Notes: generated by a model not told the origin, from the sequence alone. Shown: positions 30,861-42,149, counted from the stretch's first letter. The stretch: 64,000 nucleotides of DNA from Mytilus edulis (GCF_963676685.1 NC_092350.1:4081486-4145485); one strand, 5' to 3'. Numbers and translations: made by a program.

Positions 30861-33365
30861 TTATGTGTTTGTAATCAACCCATCAGTGAGCAGCATCCTC
30901 AGTTTCCTCCAAGTATCATCCAAATCCTCTAGATTTTCCGGCCATTGTACAATAAATGCATAATTCCAAATGTACGAAAACTCTACAGGAATATCAGTAA
31001 TTGTTATATCTTTTGTAATGATAATAATACGCTCCAGATTCTTTGTAATTCTTTCATGTTTTGCCCTGTCAAGTTCGAACATGCAATCATGTGACGATAG
31101 GAATTCGGGCGTGATCAGAAATATAATGGACCTGCTGTTTTGAATGCTCTCTGCCTCGTTGTCCGCTTGACTCGGTCCAACTAAAAAATCTCGATCTTTA
31201 ATACACATCGTCAGTCCCCACTCGATCTCAAGTTTAGGTATTAATACATTTTTAATCCAAATGACAATATCCCCTTCATATGATATATACACGTCATATT
31301 GGTAAATCCTCCGGACTTTGCGCTCAACAACACGGCGAATTACTCCATAGATAGAGAAGATGATTTTCCATCTCCTGTTATAGGCAAAAAGTAACAGTGA
31401 GATCGTCATAAATGTCGATAATAATGTTGATGCAAAAGTTAACCACATAGTATTCTTACAGTCAGCAAACAACTCATATAAAGAGTTGTACGCAATAAAT
31501 GTATCAATTACTGTGCCGTTGGACAATTTACATTTATACGATCGGCTGTCTAGATCAACTTTTGTAGTCTGTATCCACCTTATAAAGTCTATATTGTCAC
31601 AATTGCACTCAAATGCATTATCAGTGAGATGTAAAGTCATTCCATGGAGTTCTTGCATCTTATCTGCCCAGTCTCTGATAGCTGAACTTACACTTGTTAA
31701 TCGATTCTTCCTTACGTCCAGCATTTGTACTTTAGTATGATCACGCAGTTGTATCGGAATAGACTGAAATGAATTTTTACTTAAATAAAGATATGTCAAG
31801 TTAGGCATTGGATTTAATAAGTCGTCTGGAAAAAACCAAATATCATTTTCAGATATATCCATTGACTCGATAGATCTTATACTGTTAAAGAATTGATTTC
31901 CGTATAGTCTTATTGCAGTATCTAGGTCGGCGTTTTTCCATACAATCGTTTTCAGAGTGTGATAGGGAGAACGTTTTAATTGATTCCATGCAAATGAATA
32001 ATCTCCACCAGTAGAAATAAATGTTTCCAGTCGAATTTGAAAATCAATCATAGGAGCATTTATGTTTGAATAAGATACATCCAGATATGTAAGGCTGTTA
32101 TTTTTAGGAACTAATAAATAAATTGCAGGGAAAGTATATGCTATTGTGTAACTGACATCTAATTTTTCAAGTGACTTTGGTAATATCACACAACTGTGAA
32201 ATGAACAATTAAAATCTAAATTTGAAGTACCTGAATATTTTATACCATAGTTGACAGCATTATATGAATAGTCGAACGATTTTAATCTAACAGTTTTACG
32301 GAGAAAATATTGTATCTCATTTAGTTTCTTCTCGCTAAAAAGCAAAAACCTGTTCCCTTTAAAGGAAATATGTCGTAAACATTTCGGGTGATCGAGGGAA
32401 AACAAAGATCCAGGCTCATAATCAACTATTCCATTTTCTGATAAATCTAGATTTTCTACACAAATTGTTTTCAGGTTCTTCATTATGTCCACTGTAATTG
32501 TCAGAACATACGGGATATCAACCCTGTCAATACTAACGTCACTCACATGACCGAAGTTTATTGTCGTAATACTTTTATTACGGTATGGTTGTAACAGCTG
32601 CAATGCATGCTTCAAATGCATGAATGTTCCAGAAAAATCTATAACATGAAGATTTGGAAACTGCAGCAATGCGTTATTGTCTGTGACAACAAAGTGCAAC
32701 CGACAATTTCTGATAGTCAGCTGTTCTACAGAGGATGAAAACCTCTGAAAGATTTCATTCGACAAGCGAACTAAATAACATGAGTCGAAGTGTAATTCTT
32801 TAAGAGTGATCATGTGACCGAATCCACTTCCAAAGTGTGGCAAAGGCATCATATCGATTCCTAAGAACGACAACTCCGTCAGAATACCGAATGCATGATC
32901 GGGATAATTATAATCAGCATCAAAGTCTATCGGTTGAGGCATATTTCTCCTGATATCCAATTTCGTTAAGTTTTTAATTGGATGAAATAGTTCTGCGGAA
33001 TAAACGTTAGATAGATTAAGTATATTTTCAGACATGTCCAGTATTGTAAGTTTGTGTAGTCCTTGAAATGAGTTGTTAGATAAATAATCAAGTTGATTTT
33101 GTCTCAAGAAAAGTTCTTGCAAGTATTTATAATTAACAAAAGAATTGTTCCCAATCATTCGTAGCAGATTAAAACTCATATCTAAAACTTTAATATCTCC
33201 CGGTAAATTCTGAGGTATAAAAGTCAGTCCTTTGTTTTTACAATCTGCTATTTTTACTTCCTCATTTTCCTTCAATTCATATTTGATATCGCAGACTGAT
33301 GCATGTACGAATTCATTACAGATGATGATAATAGATAATACTGAATACAGTATAATCTCCTCCAT
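30861..33365 (-). CDS. Toll-like receptor, single-cysteine-cluster type, intact (834 aa)
   Basis: This is a predicted single-pass innate immune receptor: an extracellular LRR ectodomain for ligand sensing and a cytoplasmic TIR domain for adaptor recruitment. The start is the ATG at 33365 (MEEIILYSV); a longer frame to 33392 would need a GTG. Domains: hydrophobic signal peptide ~1-22; N-terminal cap with CDIKYE and ADCKNKGL; LRRs with LDMS, LDLSENGI, LYLSKN; one C-terminal cap (NAFECNCDNIDFIRWI ... YKCKLSNG ... FADC); transmembrane helix ~640-662; TIR ~688-834. TIR box 1 is YDVYISYE, box 2 CIKDRDFLVG, box 3 region IWNYAF. Unusually, box 2 lacks the proline of the canonical RDxxPG loop (V instead). 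It is encoded without introns in the coding region. It is about 58-60% similar by eye to the receptor at 47514, which faces the opposite way, and to the pseudogene at 12264. The ligand is unknown. Confidence 0.95.
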   Translation of the reverse strand: MEEIILYSVLSIIIICNEFVHASVCDIKYELKENEEVKIADCKNKGLTFIPQNLPGDIKVLDMSFNLLRMIGNNSFVNYKYLQELFLRQNQLDYLSNNSFQGLHKLTILDMSENILNLSNVYSAELFHPIKNLTKLDIRRNMPQPIDFDADYNYPDHAFGILTELSFLGIDMMPLPHFGSGFGHMITLKELHFDSCYLVRLSNEIFQRFSSSVEQLTIRNCRLHFVVTDNNALLQFPNLHVIDFSGTFMHLKHALQLLQPYRNKSITTINFGHVSDVSIDRVDIPYVLTITVDIMKNLKTICVENLDLSENGIVDYEPGSLFSLDHPKCLRHISFKGNRFLLFSEKKLNEIQYFLRKTVRLKSFDYSYNAVNYGIKYSGTSNLDFNCSFHSCVILPKSLEKLDVSYTIAYTFPAIYLLVPKNNSLTYLDVSYSNINAPMIDFQIRLETFISTGGDYSFAWNQLKRSPYHTLKTIVWKNADLDTAIRLYGNQFFNSIRSIESMDISENDIWFFPDDLLNPMPNLTYLYLSKNSFQSIPIQLRDHTKVQMLDVRKNRLTSVSSAIRDWADKMQELHGMTLHLTDNAFECNCDNIDFIRWIQTTKVDLDSRSYKCKLSNGTVIDTFIAYNSLYELFADCKNTMWLTFASTLLSTFMTISLLLFAYNRRWKIIFSIYGVIRRVVERKVRRIYQYDVYISYEGDIVIWIKNVLIPKLEIEWGLTMCIKDRDFLVGPSQADNEAESIQNSRSIIFLITPEFLSSHDCMFELDRAKHERITKNLERIIIITKDITITDIPVEFSYIWNYAFIVQWPENLEDLDDTWRKLRMLLTDGLITNT

Positions 33366-33547
33366 ATTGTGACCTGAATATCTGAAATACACTTCGCGAA
33401 GTACTAGATGTTAAGTAATCCTCTCCATATTGTGACCTGAATATCTGAAATACACTTCGTGAAGTACTAGATGTTAAGTAATCCCCTCCATATTGTGACC
33501 TGAATATCTGAAATACACTTCTTAAAGAACTAGCTGTTAAGTAATTC
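33352..33547 (-). repeat. 63-bp tandem triplication covering the TLR start codon and 5' leader
   Basis: Three copies at exact 63-base spacing each carry the minus-strand start region: CAT at 33363-33365 (the real start), 33426-33428 and 33489-33491. Copies share CCATATTGTGACCTGAATAT and GAAATACACTTC. The outermost copy is the most diverged (TTAAAGAACTAGC). The two upstream ATGs open five-codon frames ending in TAA, MERIT (33428) and MEGIT (33491). If transcription begins upstream, these are two extra upstream ORFs that could damp translation of the receptor. Confidence 0.92.
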
Positions 33548-33789
33548 TCTGTAGTTTACATCGTATTCTATCATACACAGATAGGTTTTAAGTTACACAT
33601 TTAAACACAGTCATGTAATGACAGTACTTTTGCACGCATCAATAAAACACATTATCTAATTTGTAATTTCTTTTCTATGCCTTTTTGTGTTTCTTTGTTA
33701 CACATTTGTTTATTATTAAGATGAATAAGATAATAACACAATGTTGACTGCTATACCTCTTTTTTGACATTTGTACATTTTACGTCTAT

Positions 33790-34015
33790 TTTTTTTGTTC
33801 ACTCATCGTTGTCAATGTAATGTAATTGAATTTGAAAGTAATACAAATAAAAGGTTAAGCAAGCTAGAAAACCAGGTTAAATCCACCATATTCTACGACA
33901 GAAAATGCCCGTACCAAGTCAGAAATATGACAGTTGTCATCCATCTGTTTGATGTGTTTGAGCTTCTGACTTCTGATTATTTACCCCCTGTTTTGCAAAA
34001 TTTGCCCTAAAAAGA
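33790..34015 (+). repeat. Dispersed repeat of the 'accaagtcagaaatatgacag' family
   Basis: It runs from 'cactcatcgttgtcaatgtaatg' to 'tgatgtgtttgagcttctgac'. Related copies are at 42150-42475 (+), 43705-43815 (+, 3' part), 46085-46230 (+), 60345-60425 (+), 52975-53190 (-), 62395-62545 (-) and 28739-28906 (-). It is the most abundant repeat family in this window. Class unknown. Confidence 0.7.
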
Positions 34016-34258
34016 AATATTCGATATACACAGATGATAAAAATAAAACAGTCGTGATCCGGAGTTGCAACACACAGCCACATCATTAAGGTATAACAAT
34101 GTATCAATTCTTCTGTATGTTAAATAGATTTTGGATTGACTGAATTGTCTATTTGTAGAATATGTACACATTTATGTTGCAGTCTCAGACTTCAGTCGGT
34201 GGTTTTAAGTCAAATATTGTTTTATATGTAGTGTATATGTTAGTGGCAATAAGTGAAA

Positions 34259-34402
34259 TTAGGCATTAAGCTTAAATCCTAGGCAATAAGCAAATGCCTA
34301 GGCAGTAAGTCTATTGCCTATATGATGTTAGGCATTAGTCTTAAATCCCATGATTTAAGCTTAATTCCTGGAAAGTGTGCAGACAATAAGCTTAATGCCT
34401 AA
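34259..34402. repeat. MITE-like repeat with GGCATTAAGCTTA ends
   Basis: Terminal inverted repeats TTAGGCATTAAGCTTA (34259-34274) and TAAGCTTAATGCCTAA (34387-34402) are exact reverse complements. The inside holds further diverged copies of the motif (GGCAATAAGCAAATGCCTAGG, GGCATTAGTCTTAAAT). Confidence 0.88.
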
Positions 34403-35214
34403 AATATAAATGCGACATTTATTCATTTTAATTAAAAAATCTTTGTTACATAACAACCTTATGAAAACTAGGGCCTGTTTATCGAAACGGTCCTAAAATA
34501 ATCCTATAAGGTATTCTTAGGACAGTCATTATCATAAAGTTAGGACCGACTTACGACATGTCTCAGCATGCACATCTAAGCTATTTTCGGATTATCTTAG
34601 ATAGGATATCAACGATAACAGTTGTACCATTTGATTATTTTCTTTCACATATACGAAAGGCAACTATTCAATAGTTTGCAACTTCAATGAAAACATAATA
34701 TGTTCGTTTTGTCTGTATGACACGTGTCATTGGTGGTAACAATATTTTATTATGCATCATACAAGTACATTTTATATTCAATTTCACAAAATGGATTCAG
34801 AAACAAGCAACAAGTGTTTATATTAATCTGTTTCCGTAATAAATAAATACATTAAAGCAATAAAAAAAGCATGCTCTGTTTAATTAGCGCGCGGTTCTAC
34901 ATTAGAATCAATGTTAGTCTGGCCATTCGGTCCAAGTGCTAAAGGTCTTTCGGTCATTTATGAGTGAAATTGGCATGCATAAATACAAATTCAAAAATAA
35001 GAAAGCAATGAATGAGGTTGTTGAATTTGATATATGACTTTTTGTGCCCGTGCTTCTTGTTAAATATTTGTATGTTTTTATTGTGATTTAGATACTTGTG
35101 GTACTTGTAAATCCTGTCATTATTGTTCATGATGCTTTGTAACATATATGACGTGGCCCTGTATTTATACATCCCGTTATTTTGTTATTGTACTATGGTA
35201 AATGTATGTATTCT

Positions 35215-35465
35215 TGTCTTTAATGTGTGCTAATACAATGTATGATTGGTCTATTTGCCATTTTTGTTCCTATTTGTTACTATGGCTTTTCTACCTCAGG
35301 AATATAATACCTTATCTGTATTTGACAAAACTATTATGACTTTTGGTCCTTTAATGCTCTTCAACCTCGTACTTTATTTGGCCTTTTTATATTTTTGGGA
35401 TTCGAGCGTCCCTGATGAGTCTTTTTTAGACGAAACGCGCGTCTAGCGTAAAAACAAAACTTTAT
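35215..35465 (-). repeat. Dispersed repeat of the 'gacgaaacgcgcgtctagcg' family
   Basis: It ends with 'gtccctgatgagtc', 'agacgaaacgcgcgtctagcgt' and 'tatcctggtatctatgatgag'. Reverse-oriented relatives lie at 59410-59845 and 62545-62950 ('acgcgcgtttcgtctacaaaag', 'catcagtgacg', 'accagcagtggcatcgacc'). The short plus-strand frame over it is not a gene. Confidence 0.6.
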
Positions 35466-35995
35466 CCTGGTATCTATGATGAGTTAATTTAAATATTTGT
35501 TTGTGTTTAAGTGAGTAAGATTTTTTCACAAAAATCTTGACTGCTGTATTTTTTAAACTTTTTTTTTTTATCTATTACAGTACTTGCAATCTTAGGCGTT
35601 ACTGTTTGACGTGAACTTGACTGATCGGTGAATGATCGGTGACGGATGTTTGACTGATCGATGAGTGATCGGTGATTGGTGACCCATAGGATCCGTCAGA
35701 TAAGTCAAATAACATATGTGAGAGTTACCGTGACAACGGTCATCGATCGATTAGTAAATTAAATTGATGCATGGATCGGACGGATGCGTATATATTTAAA
35801 ATTCTTATGTAAACCGAACTCAACAGTGTTTACAATCGATGAACGCGGACCTCTACTGAGAGACCTTAATTTACACGATTATTTTTAAAAAAATTGGTTG
35901 CAATAAAAAAGTAAAAATAGTATAACAGTATAAGATGCTTAGAGCGTTAAATTGTTGGTGTTGATAAATAGTTTTGTATTAAATATTGTTAACAT

Positions 35996-36033
35996 CAGAG
36001 ACATATAATACATAATTGTATTATATGTCTCTG
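35996..36033. repeat. Perfect 16-bp hairpin inside the TIR element
   Basis: CAGAGACATATAATAC (35996-36011) and GTATTATATGTCTCTG (36018-36033) are exact reverse complements around a 6-base loop ATAATT. Confidence 0.9.
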
Positions 36034-36070
36034 CTAACATGAACTTCTTCCTACGAAAATGGTAATAACT

Positions 36071-37184
36071 GACCGCCATTGGATTTTTGAACTTTTTATA
36101 TTTTAGAAGCTTTTTTTTTTATAAAATTAAAAGAATGTCAAAGAAATCATATTAAAATTTTGTTTGCATTGTTTAGAACTACCAAAATTATTCTTCTTTA
36201 TATCAAAAATGTTACTATTTTATTTAACATCAGTTATTTTTAACATCTCAAGACAAGTCTTTTAATTAAATTTGATATAATAATAATTAAAATACTTAAA
36301 CTTTTATTTTTGTGGCATAAGAATGCAGTTATTGCTTTATTTTGATACAAATTATTAACCGCCATATGAATTCATTACTTTTTGTTCATCAGGATTGGTT
36401 GTTTTTCATAAAATATGTTTACTTAAAGGAAAAGGTATCTAATTTGTGTACGTGTTGCTTAAAATGCAAATATGTCTTCATTTTACTGAATTTATCGACC
36501 GCCATTGGATTTTTGTACTTTTTATAGTTTAGAGTAGGTAGTTTGCAATAGAATTAAAAGAATGTCAGAAAAACCATACTAAAATTTTGTTCGCATTGTT
36601 TAGAACTACCAAAATTATTCTTCTTTTTATCAAAAATGATACTATTTTATTTAACATCAGTTATTTTTAACATCTCAAGACAAGTCTTTTAATTAGAATA
36701 GGATATAATAAGAATGAAAATACTTAAACTTCTTTTTTGTGGAATAAGAATGCAGTTATTGCTTTATTTTCATACTAATTATTAACCACCATATGATTTC
36801 AGTACAATTTTTCAACAGGATTGGTTGTTTTTCATAAAATATGTTTACTTTAAGGATAACGATACTAAATTTTTGTACGTCTTGCCTAAAATGCAAATAT
36901 TTCTATATTTTACTGAAATTATTGACCGCCATTGGATTTTTGTACTTTTTATAGTTTAGAGTAGGTAGTTTGCAATAGAATTAAAAGAATGTCAGAAAAA
37001 CCATACTAAAATTTTGTTCGCATTGTTTAGAACTACCAAAATTATTCTTCTTTTTATCAAAAATGATACTATTTCATTTAACATCAGTTATTTTTAACAT
37101 CTCAAGACAAGTCTTTTAATTAGAATAGGATATAATAAGAATGAAAATACTTAAACTTCTTTTTTGTGGAATAAGAATGCAGTT
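36071..37184 (+). repeat. 427-bp tandem repeat, left part (copies 1-3)
   Basis: Units begin 'GACCGCCATTGGATTTTTG' at 36071, 36497 and 36924, spaced 426 and 427 bases. Copies 2 and 3 are nearly identical to each other, while copy 1 is more diverged. Copy 3 is interrupted at 37184 by the LINE and continues at 40607. Confidence 0.93.
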
Positions 37185-40100
37185 TTTTTTGTAATTTATT
37201 TTTATTTCATCTGAAAATACACCAAGTATATATTGTGATACATAATTATATAATTAATTCATAATACATATAATGATATTAAATTTTTCAATAACAGTCT
37301 AAAATTAAAAAGTTAGTTATGCTAATTGTTCTAAATTTTCTACTGGATCATACACATCCTTTATCACTCTGGATTAGAATACCTGAATATGCTGATAAGG
37401 TTTAATGATTGCATCAGCCCTCTCCTATAGCCACATGCATCACTGCCTATACAGTGATGTAAAACATGAGAGGTACCAGGAGAGGCCACCAGAGATCATT
37501 AACAGATAACATATTGGACAACATGTTGGACAGAGTCACATAATAAATGTCAACCTAAGTCAAGGGGAGATAATTCAGATACAATCAAACAAAAACTAGT
37601 ATATCAATATATATATATAACAATAGCAATAAACATAGATAGTACTTTTAAGATGCACACAAATCACTGTCCAGTTGTGATGTGCATCAACATATTATTA
37701 ATTCTACATGAACTATTATAAAGCCTTAAGTAAGTACATAAATAGAAAGATCTCTCCTCACATGTGAACAAAGTTTTTAATTAATTCCCATTTACTATCA
37801 AATTTCTCTCTTGCTCTAGGGGATCTGTAAAAGGAGGTAGATATTTTTTCTATTTGGTAGGAATTTTTAATCATAGCTATGACACCTTTAAGAGTCGGTA
37901 ATGAAGCATTAAAGCGACATGTATAAATATAATATTTAACCAGAATAGTGAATAAGTTTAGGGAAATATCCCAAGACTCTGACCCAAGAACAATATTTTC
38001 CACATTAAGAATTAAAGTTAAATTATTTTCAACTAGAAAAAGTGCTGCAATTTCTAACCACAAATTTCTAACTAGCATACATTCCCAGAAAAGGTGACTT
38101 ATAGTTTCTTTAGTTTCATTACAGAAACTACATAAGTTAGTTTCTTTTAACCCGTATTTCTGCAATAATGCATTTGTAGCGAGAGTTCTATGTAAAATCT
38201 TAAACTGGAACATACTAAATTTGTTGTTTTTAGTGCAACAAAAAGGTAAACTATAAAAGAAATCCCAATTTTCTATATGAGTGCCTAGTTCCTTACACAT
38301 TTTGTCTTCTTGTTTTGTAGGACGTTCTGTATACATTGACAAGAATTTTGTATAAAAGAACTGACATGACTTTTTATTGTTTTTTATAAATTCAAATTTA
38401 TCGTTAGATATGTGAGTAATTTTCTCTGAAGTAGTGATTAAATTTTTCCAGTCTTTTGGTATCATATGCAGCAAAGAATGGTATTCCAAGAAATTAATAT
38501 TAAGATTATATTTTTCGCAGAATTCTTTTAAAGTAAAAAAATTACTGTTTTCATCAAGTAAATCACCTATAAAGAAAACTCCGGATTCAACCCACCTCTG
38601 GTAAAAGACAGTTTTATTATTAATTTTCAAACTCTTGTTTAGCCATATGGATTGTTTCATGATCCCTTCAGCAGTGCCATTAGTGACAGTGTTTAGGATA
38701 TTCCAGTTTAGTAAAATATCTTTCCAGAAATTATTAAAATTTGAAGAAATCTTTTGGATACCATCAGGGGTCATCAACCATATTTTGTCTGCTCCTAATC
38801 TGTTGTATTGATCTATTAACAATGTTTTCCATGGGGATATATTCAAGGGGTCTAAAAGTTTATTTATCCATGTCATCTTTAATGAATAACAAAAGGATCT
38901 TATATCTGGCATTTTCAACCCCCCATTTTCAAATAACCCTATCATAACTTTTCTTTTAATCTTGTCTGGTTTTCCTGACCACAAGAAACTAAAAAAAATA
39001 TTTTGAATTTCTTTTATTTTATCATCCGGAGGATTTGGCAAAACTGTCAATGATTGAATTAGAATAGGTAGAGCAAGTGATTTAATGACAGTGATCTTTC
39101 CCGTATATGTTAAATCTCTATAAACCCAGGAATTTAGCAGGCTCTGTATTTTTTTTATTTTTTCTTCAAAATTTACAAGCGTTTTATTTTCACTGAACAG
39201 ATCAAATTTTATTCCTAAAAGTTTAAATTTTCCTGAATGATTCCAGTTCAAATTTCTTGTAGTTGTTAGTTTATCCCTTGAGTGAATCTTTGACCCAATC
39301 CATATGGCTTCTGTTTTATCAAAATTAGCCCTAAGTCCCGCACACTCAGAAAATTTTTCTAAAGTATATAAACATTTATCTAAAGATTTCTCATCCTCGT
39401 CTAATAAGAGACATGAGTCATCTGCATACTGGCTTAGTAGATACTCAGAATCATTTATTTTCATACCATTTATATCTGGGTTATTTTTAAGTGCAGCACT
39501 CATAAGTTCTAAAGATAATATAAAGAGATATGGAGATAGAGGATCACCTTGTCTAACACCCCGACCAATATTAAAAAATTGAGAGCAATGTCCATTATTT
39601 ATAATACAGCTCTGAGATTCTGAATATAAGGTCTTGACCCATCTACAGAAAATAGGACCAAATCCTAGAAAAGACAAAGCCAAGTCTATAAATGACCACT
39701 CAAGAGTATCAAAAGCTTTCTCAAAGTCTAATAAAAGTAAAAGACCTGGTAGATTATCATCTTCTGCCTTTTCCATAATGTCAAAAATAAGCCTGGTACA
39801 TTCTCCAATATACCTCCCCTTTATGAAACCTTGCTGTGTTTCACTAATTATATCCCCAAGAAAAGGTTTTATTCTATTTGCTAATGCAGCTGATGCAATT
39901 TTTGTATCAACATTTAATAAAGTGATAGGTCTCCAGTTTTTTAATTGAAATTTTGATTTACCCTCTTTTGGAATGCATGTTATTACTCCTTGTTTCTGAC
40001 TAACCGAAAAAGATCCAGTTTCTAAGCTATAATTAAAAGATTTTATAATAAACTCATGGAGGTCTATCCAAAAAAATTTATAAAATTCTGTTGTAAATCC

Positions 40101-40606
40101 ATCCATCCCTGGAGATTTACCATTTTTCATATTTTTCAATGTTTTTAAGCATTCATTAGTATTCAAATTACCCTCTGCCTGTAACCTCTGTTCATCAGAA
40201 AGTTTGCGGATAAAAGGATTATTTTCATCAAAAAATAGATTTTTATGTTCTTGATGAAGAATAGGATTTGTTGAGGAGTACAGTTTTTCATAAAATGATT
40301 TTTGTTCTTCTAAAATTTCACTTTGGTTGAAAATTTCCTCCCCATTATCATTAATTAATTTTGGAATTATCTTTTCATTATAATTTCTTTTTTCAAGATT
40401 ACAAAAATAGTTAGTACATTTTTCACCTTCTGCTACCCATCTTGCCTTTGCTCTTGCCATAATACCTGTTACTATTTTCTCTCTGTGTTGAACAAGTTCA
40501 TTTTCTAAAATTTTAATTTCTGAATTTAATAATTCTGAGGGGTCTATTTCATAATTTTCAAGTAATTTAGCTAGCTTGAGTTCTAAATCATTTTCAGTTT
40601 TTGTGT
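37185..40606 (-). mobile_element. 5'-truncated L1/Tx1-like LINE with 15-bp target duplication
   Basis: AATAAGAATGCAGTT occurs at both sides (37170-37184 and 40607-40621). Next to the left copy is a T run (37183-37190), which is the poly(A) tail on the minus strand, as target-primed reverse transcription predicts. Removing 3437 bases (element plus one duplication) restores a 427-base distance between satellite units 3 and 4 (40788 minus 36924 is 3864), which confirms the insertion independently. The 3' untranslated part is 37185-37757. The element is cut at its 5' end within the coding frame, lacking the endonuclease. Confidence 0.93.
37758..40605 (-). CDS. LINE ORF2 fragment: reverse transcriptase and C-terminal zinc-knuckle region
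   Basis: A continuous frame runs from the element's truncated 5' edge to the stop at 37758-37760. The first in-frame ATG is at 40460 (900 codons), but the frame is open for ~48 more codons upstream, so the truncation lies mid-protein. Visible: RWVAEGEKCTNYFCNLEKR (typical of L1/Tx1-type ORF2 before the RT), KSPGMDGFTTEFYK, NWRPITLLN, first catalytic aspartate in LLLDFEKAFD, GRGVRQGDPLSPYLF, catalytic QYADDSCLLL, and a C-terminal zf-RVT-like region with CSFCNETKETISHLFWEC. The apurinic endonuclease domain is absent. The absence of any stop or frameshift over 2.8 kb shows a recent insertion, although a 5'-truncated copy should not mobilise itself. Confidence 0.9.
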
Positions 40607-41215
40607 AATAAGAATGCAGTTATTGCTTTATTTTCATACTTATTATTAACCACCATATGATTTCAGTACAATTTTTCAACAGGATTGGTTGTTTTTCATA
40701 AAATATGTTTACTTTAAGGAAAAAGATACTAAATTTTTGTACGTCTTGCCTAAAATGCAAATATTTCTATATTTTACTGAAATTATTGACCGCCATTGGA
40801 TTTTTGTATTTTTTATAGTTTAGAGTAGGCTGTTTGTCATAGAATTAAAAGAATGTCAGAAAAATCATGCTAAAATTTTGTTCTCAATTGTTTAAAATTA
40901 CCAAAACTATTCTTGATTTTATTAAAGATAGTACTATTTTATTGAAAATCAGTTATTTTTAACATCTCAAGACAAGTCTTTTAATTCGAATAGGATATAA
41001 TAAGAATTAAAATACTTAAACTTTTTTTTGGTGGAATAAGAATGCAGTTATTGCTTTATTTTGATACAAATTATTAACCGCCATATGATTTCAATACTTT
41101 TTGTTCATCAGGATTGGTTGTTCTTCATAAATTATGTTTACTTAAAGGAAAAAGATATTAAATTTTTGTACGCGTTGCCTAAAATGCAAATATTCCTTCT
41201 CATATTTGAAAATAT
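40607..41215 (+). repeat. 427-bp tandem repeat, right part (rest of copy 3 and copy 4)
   Basis: The sequence resumes with 'ATAAGAATGCAGTTATTGC' and copy 4 begins at 40788. A further degenerate start ('GACTGCCTTTGGATTTTTG') is at 41366, 578 bases later, so the array decays at its right edge. Confidence 0.88.
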
Positions 41216-42144
41216 TGTAACTTCAATTGCAATGAGTTGTTATAAATATATTTCATATGTACTTTGTACAAAATGTGAATAATTCAAGAATAAATTTGCT
41301 TAAAGTTAACGTTTTTTGTTTGTTAAATAAACATGAAATTATTCTTCATTTTCATGGAATATATTGACTGCCTTTGGATTTTTGTACTTTTTATTGTTTA
41401 GGAATGGTTACTTTTTAATAAGGCAAAAAAGACTATCAGTAAAATATAATGTAATGTTGTTTGCATTGTTCAAAATTATTCATATTTCTTGTTAAAAAAA
41501 ACAGCATATTTTGTAATTTGTTATTTTTTGGCTTCTATTGTGACAAGAATATAGAAAGGCCGTGATTGTGAGTTTTTTTACTGAATTTTATGATTATAAG
41601 AATACTAAAATTTAAAATATTGAAAATAATAGGCTAAAATTTTCAATAACTGATCCCTTCATTTCGTTTTCTGGAGTATTTTTGGAAAATAATAAAATCA
41701 AAATCGCGATATAGATACCATTTAAGAACTCGCCGGGTTTGAAAATATAATAATGAAAAAGACCATTCTTTAATGATGATATTTTAATGTAGATTTTATC
41801 TGTACATTTCTTTTCATTTCAATTCATAAAACTTTGCTAAATAATTAATAAAAAATTTATTAGTTGTACTTGAACGTTCGTATTTCACGGGTCGCCATTT
41901 TAATTAGATTAAACGAAACTAAGATTCCGTAATTTGTATTAGTTTATCATGTGACGTATTAAAGTTCAATCCGTCAGTAAGGTCAATCGGTACTATCAGT
42001 CCGATCAGTCCGATCAGTCAATTACTTTTACTATAAGTCTGACGGATTGATGACGTGAGTTTTACGCGAACTTGACTGATAGGTGACTGATCGATGACCG
42101 CTGATTGAACGCTAAAACAGTAACGCCTAAGGTTGCAAGTACTG
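41216..42144. other. Right flank of the TIR element, degenerate satellite and subterminal repeats
   Basis: It contains one partial satellite unit (from 41366), then unclassified AT-rich DNA, then the words CCGATCAGT repeated near 42000 and the subterminal repeat at 42066. No coding sequence. Confidence 0.5.
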
Positions 42145-42149
42145 TATGT

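Larger units (their letters stand above)
33548..35577. other. Intergenic DNA upstream of the TLR, repeats only
   Basis: No gene is visible. It contains repeats at 33790-34015, 34259-34402 and 35215-35465. The receptor's promoter should lie in the first part, but no TATA-like element could be fixed with confidence. Confidence 0.4.
35578..42144. mobile_element. Composite TIR element (about 3.1 kb without the nested LINE) with internal satellite
   Basis: The ends are 30-base inverted repeats with one mismatch, starting CAGTACTTGCAA at 35578 and its complement ending at 42144. Each is flanked outside by TA, consistent with a TA target duplication. Just inside lie 35-base direct subterminal repeats (35611-35645 and 42066-42100, 'GAACTTGACTGAT'), followed by runs of TGATCGGTGA-like words. 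The interior is a 427-bp tandem repeat, a perfect hairpin at 35996-36033, and a later LINE. No transposase was found, so it is non-autonomous. TA target and CAGT ends are compatible with the Tc1/mariner group, but that is a guess. Confidence 0.7.

Noticed and set aside
33363-33392. Longer start for the TLR at a GTG codon (33390-33392)
   Set aside because: A non-ATG start is unlikely, and the ATG at 33365 directly precedes a good signal peptide.
35246-35446. 66-codon frame with hydrophobic stretch
   Set aside because: It lies on a dispersed repeat found elsewhere in the window in both orientations.
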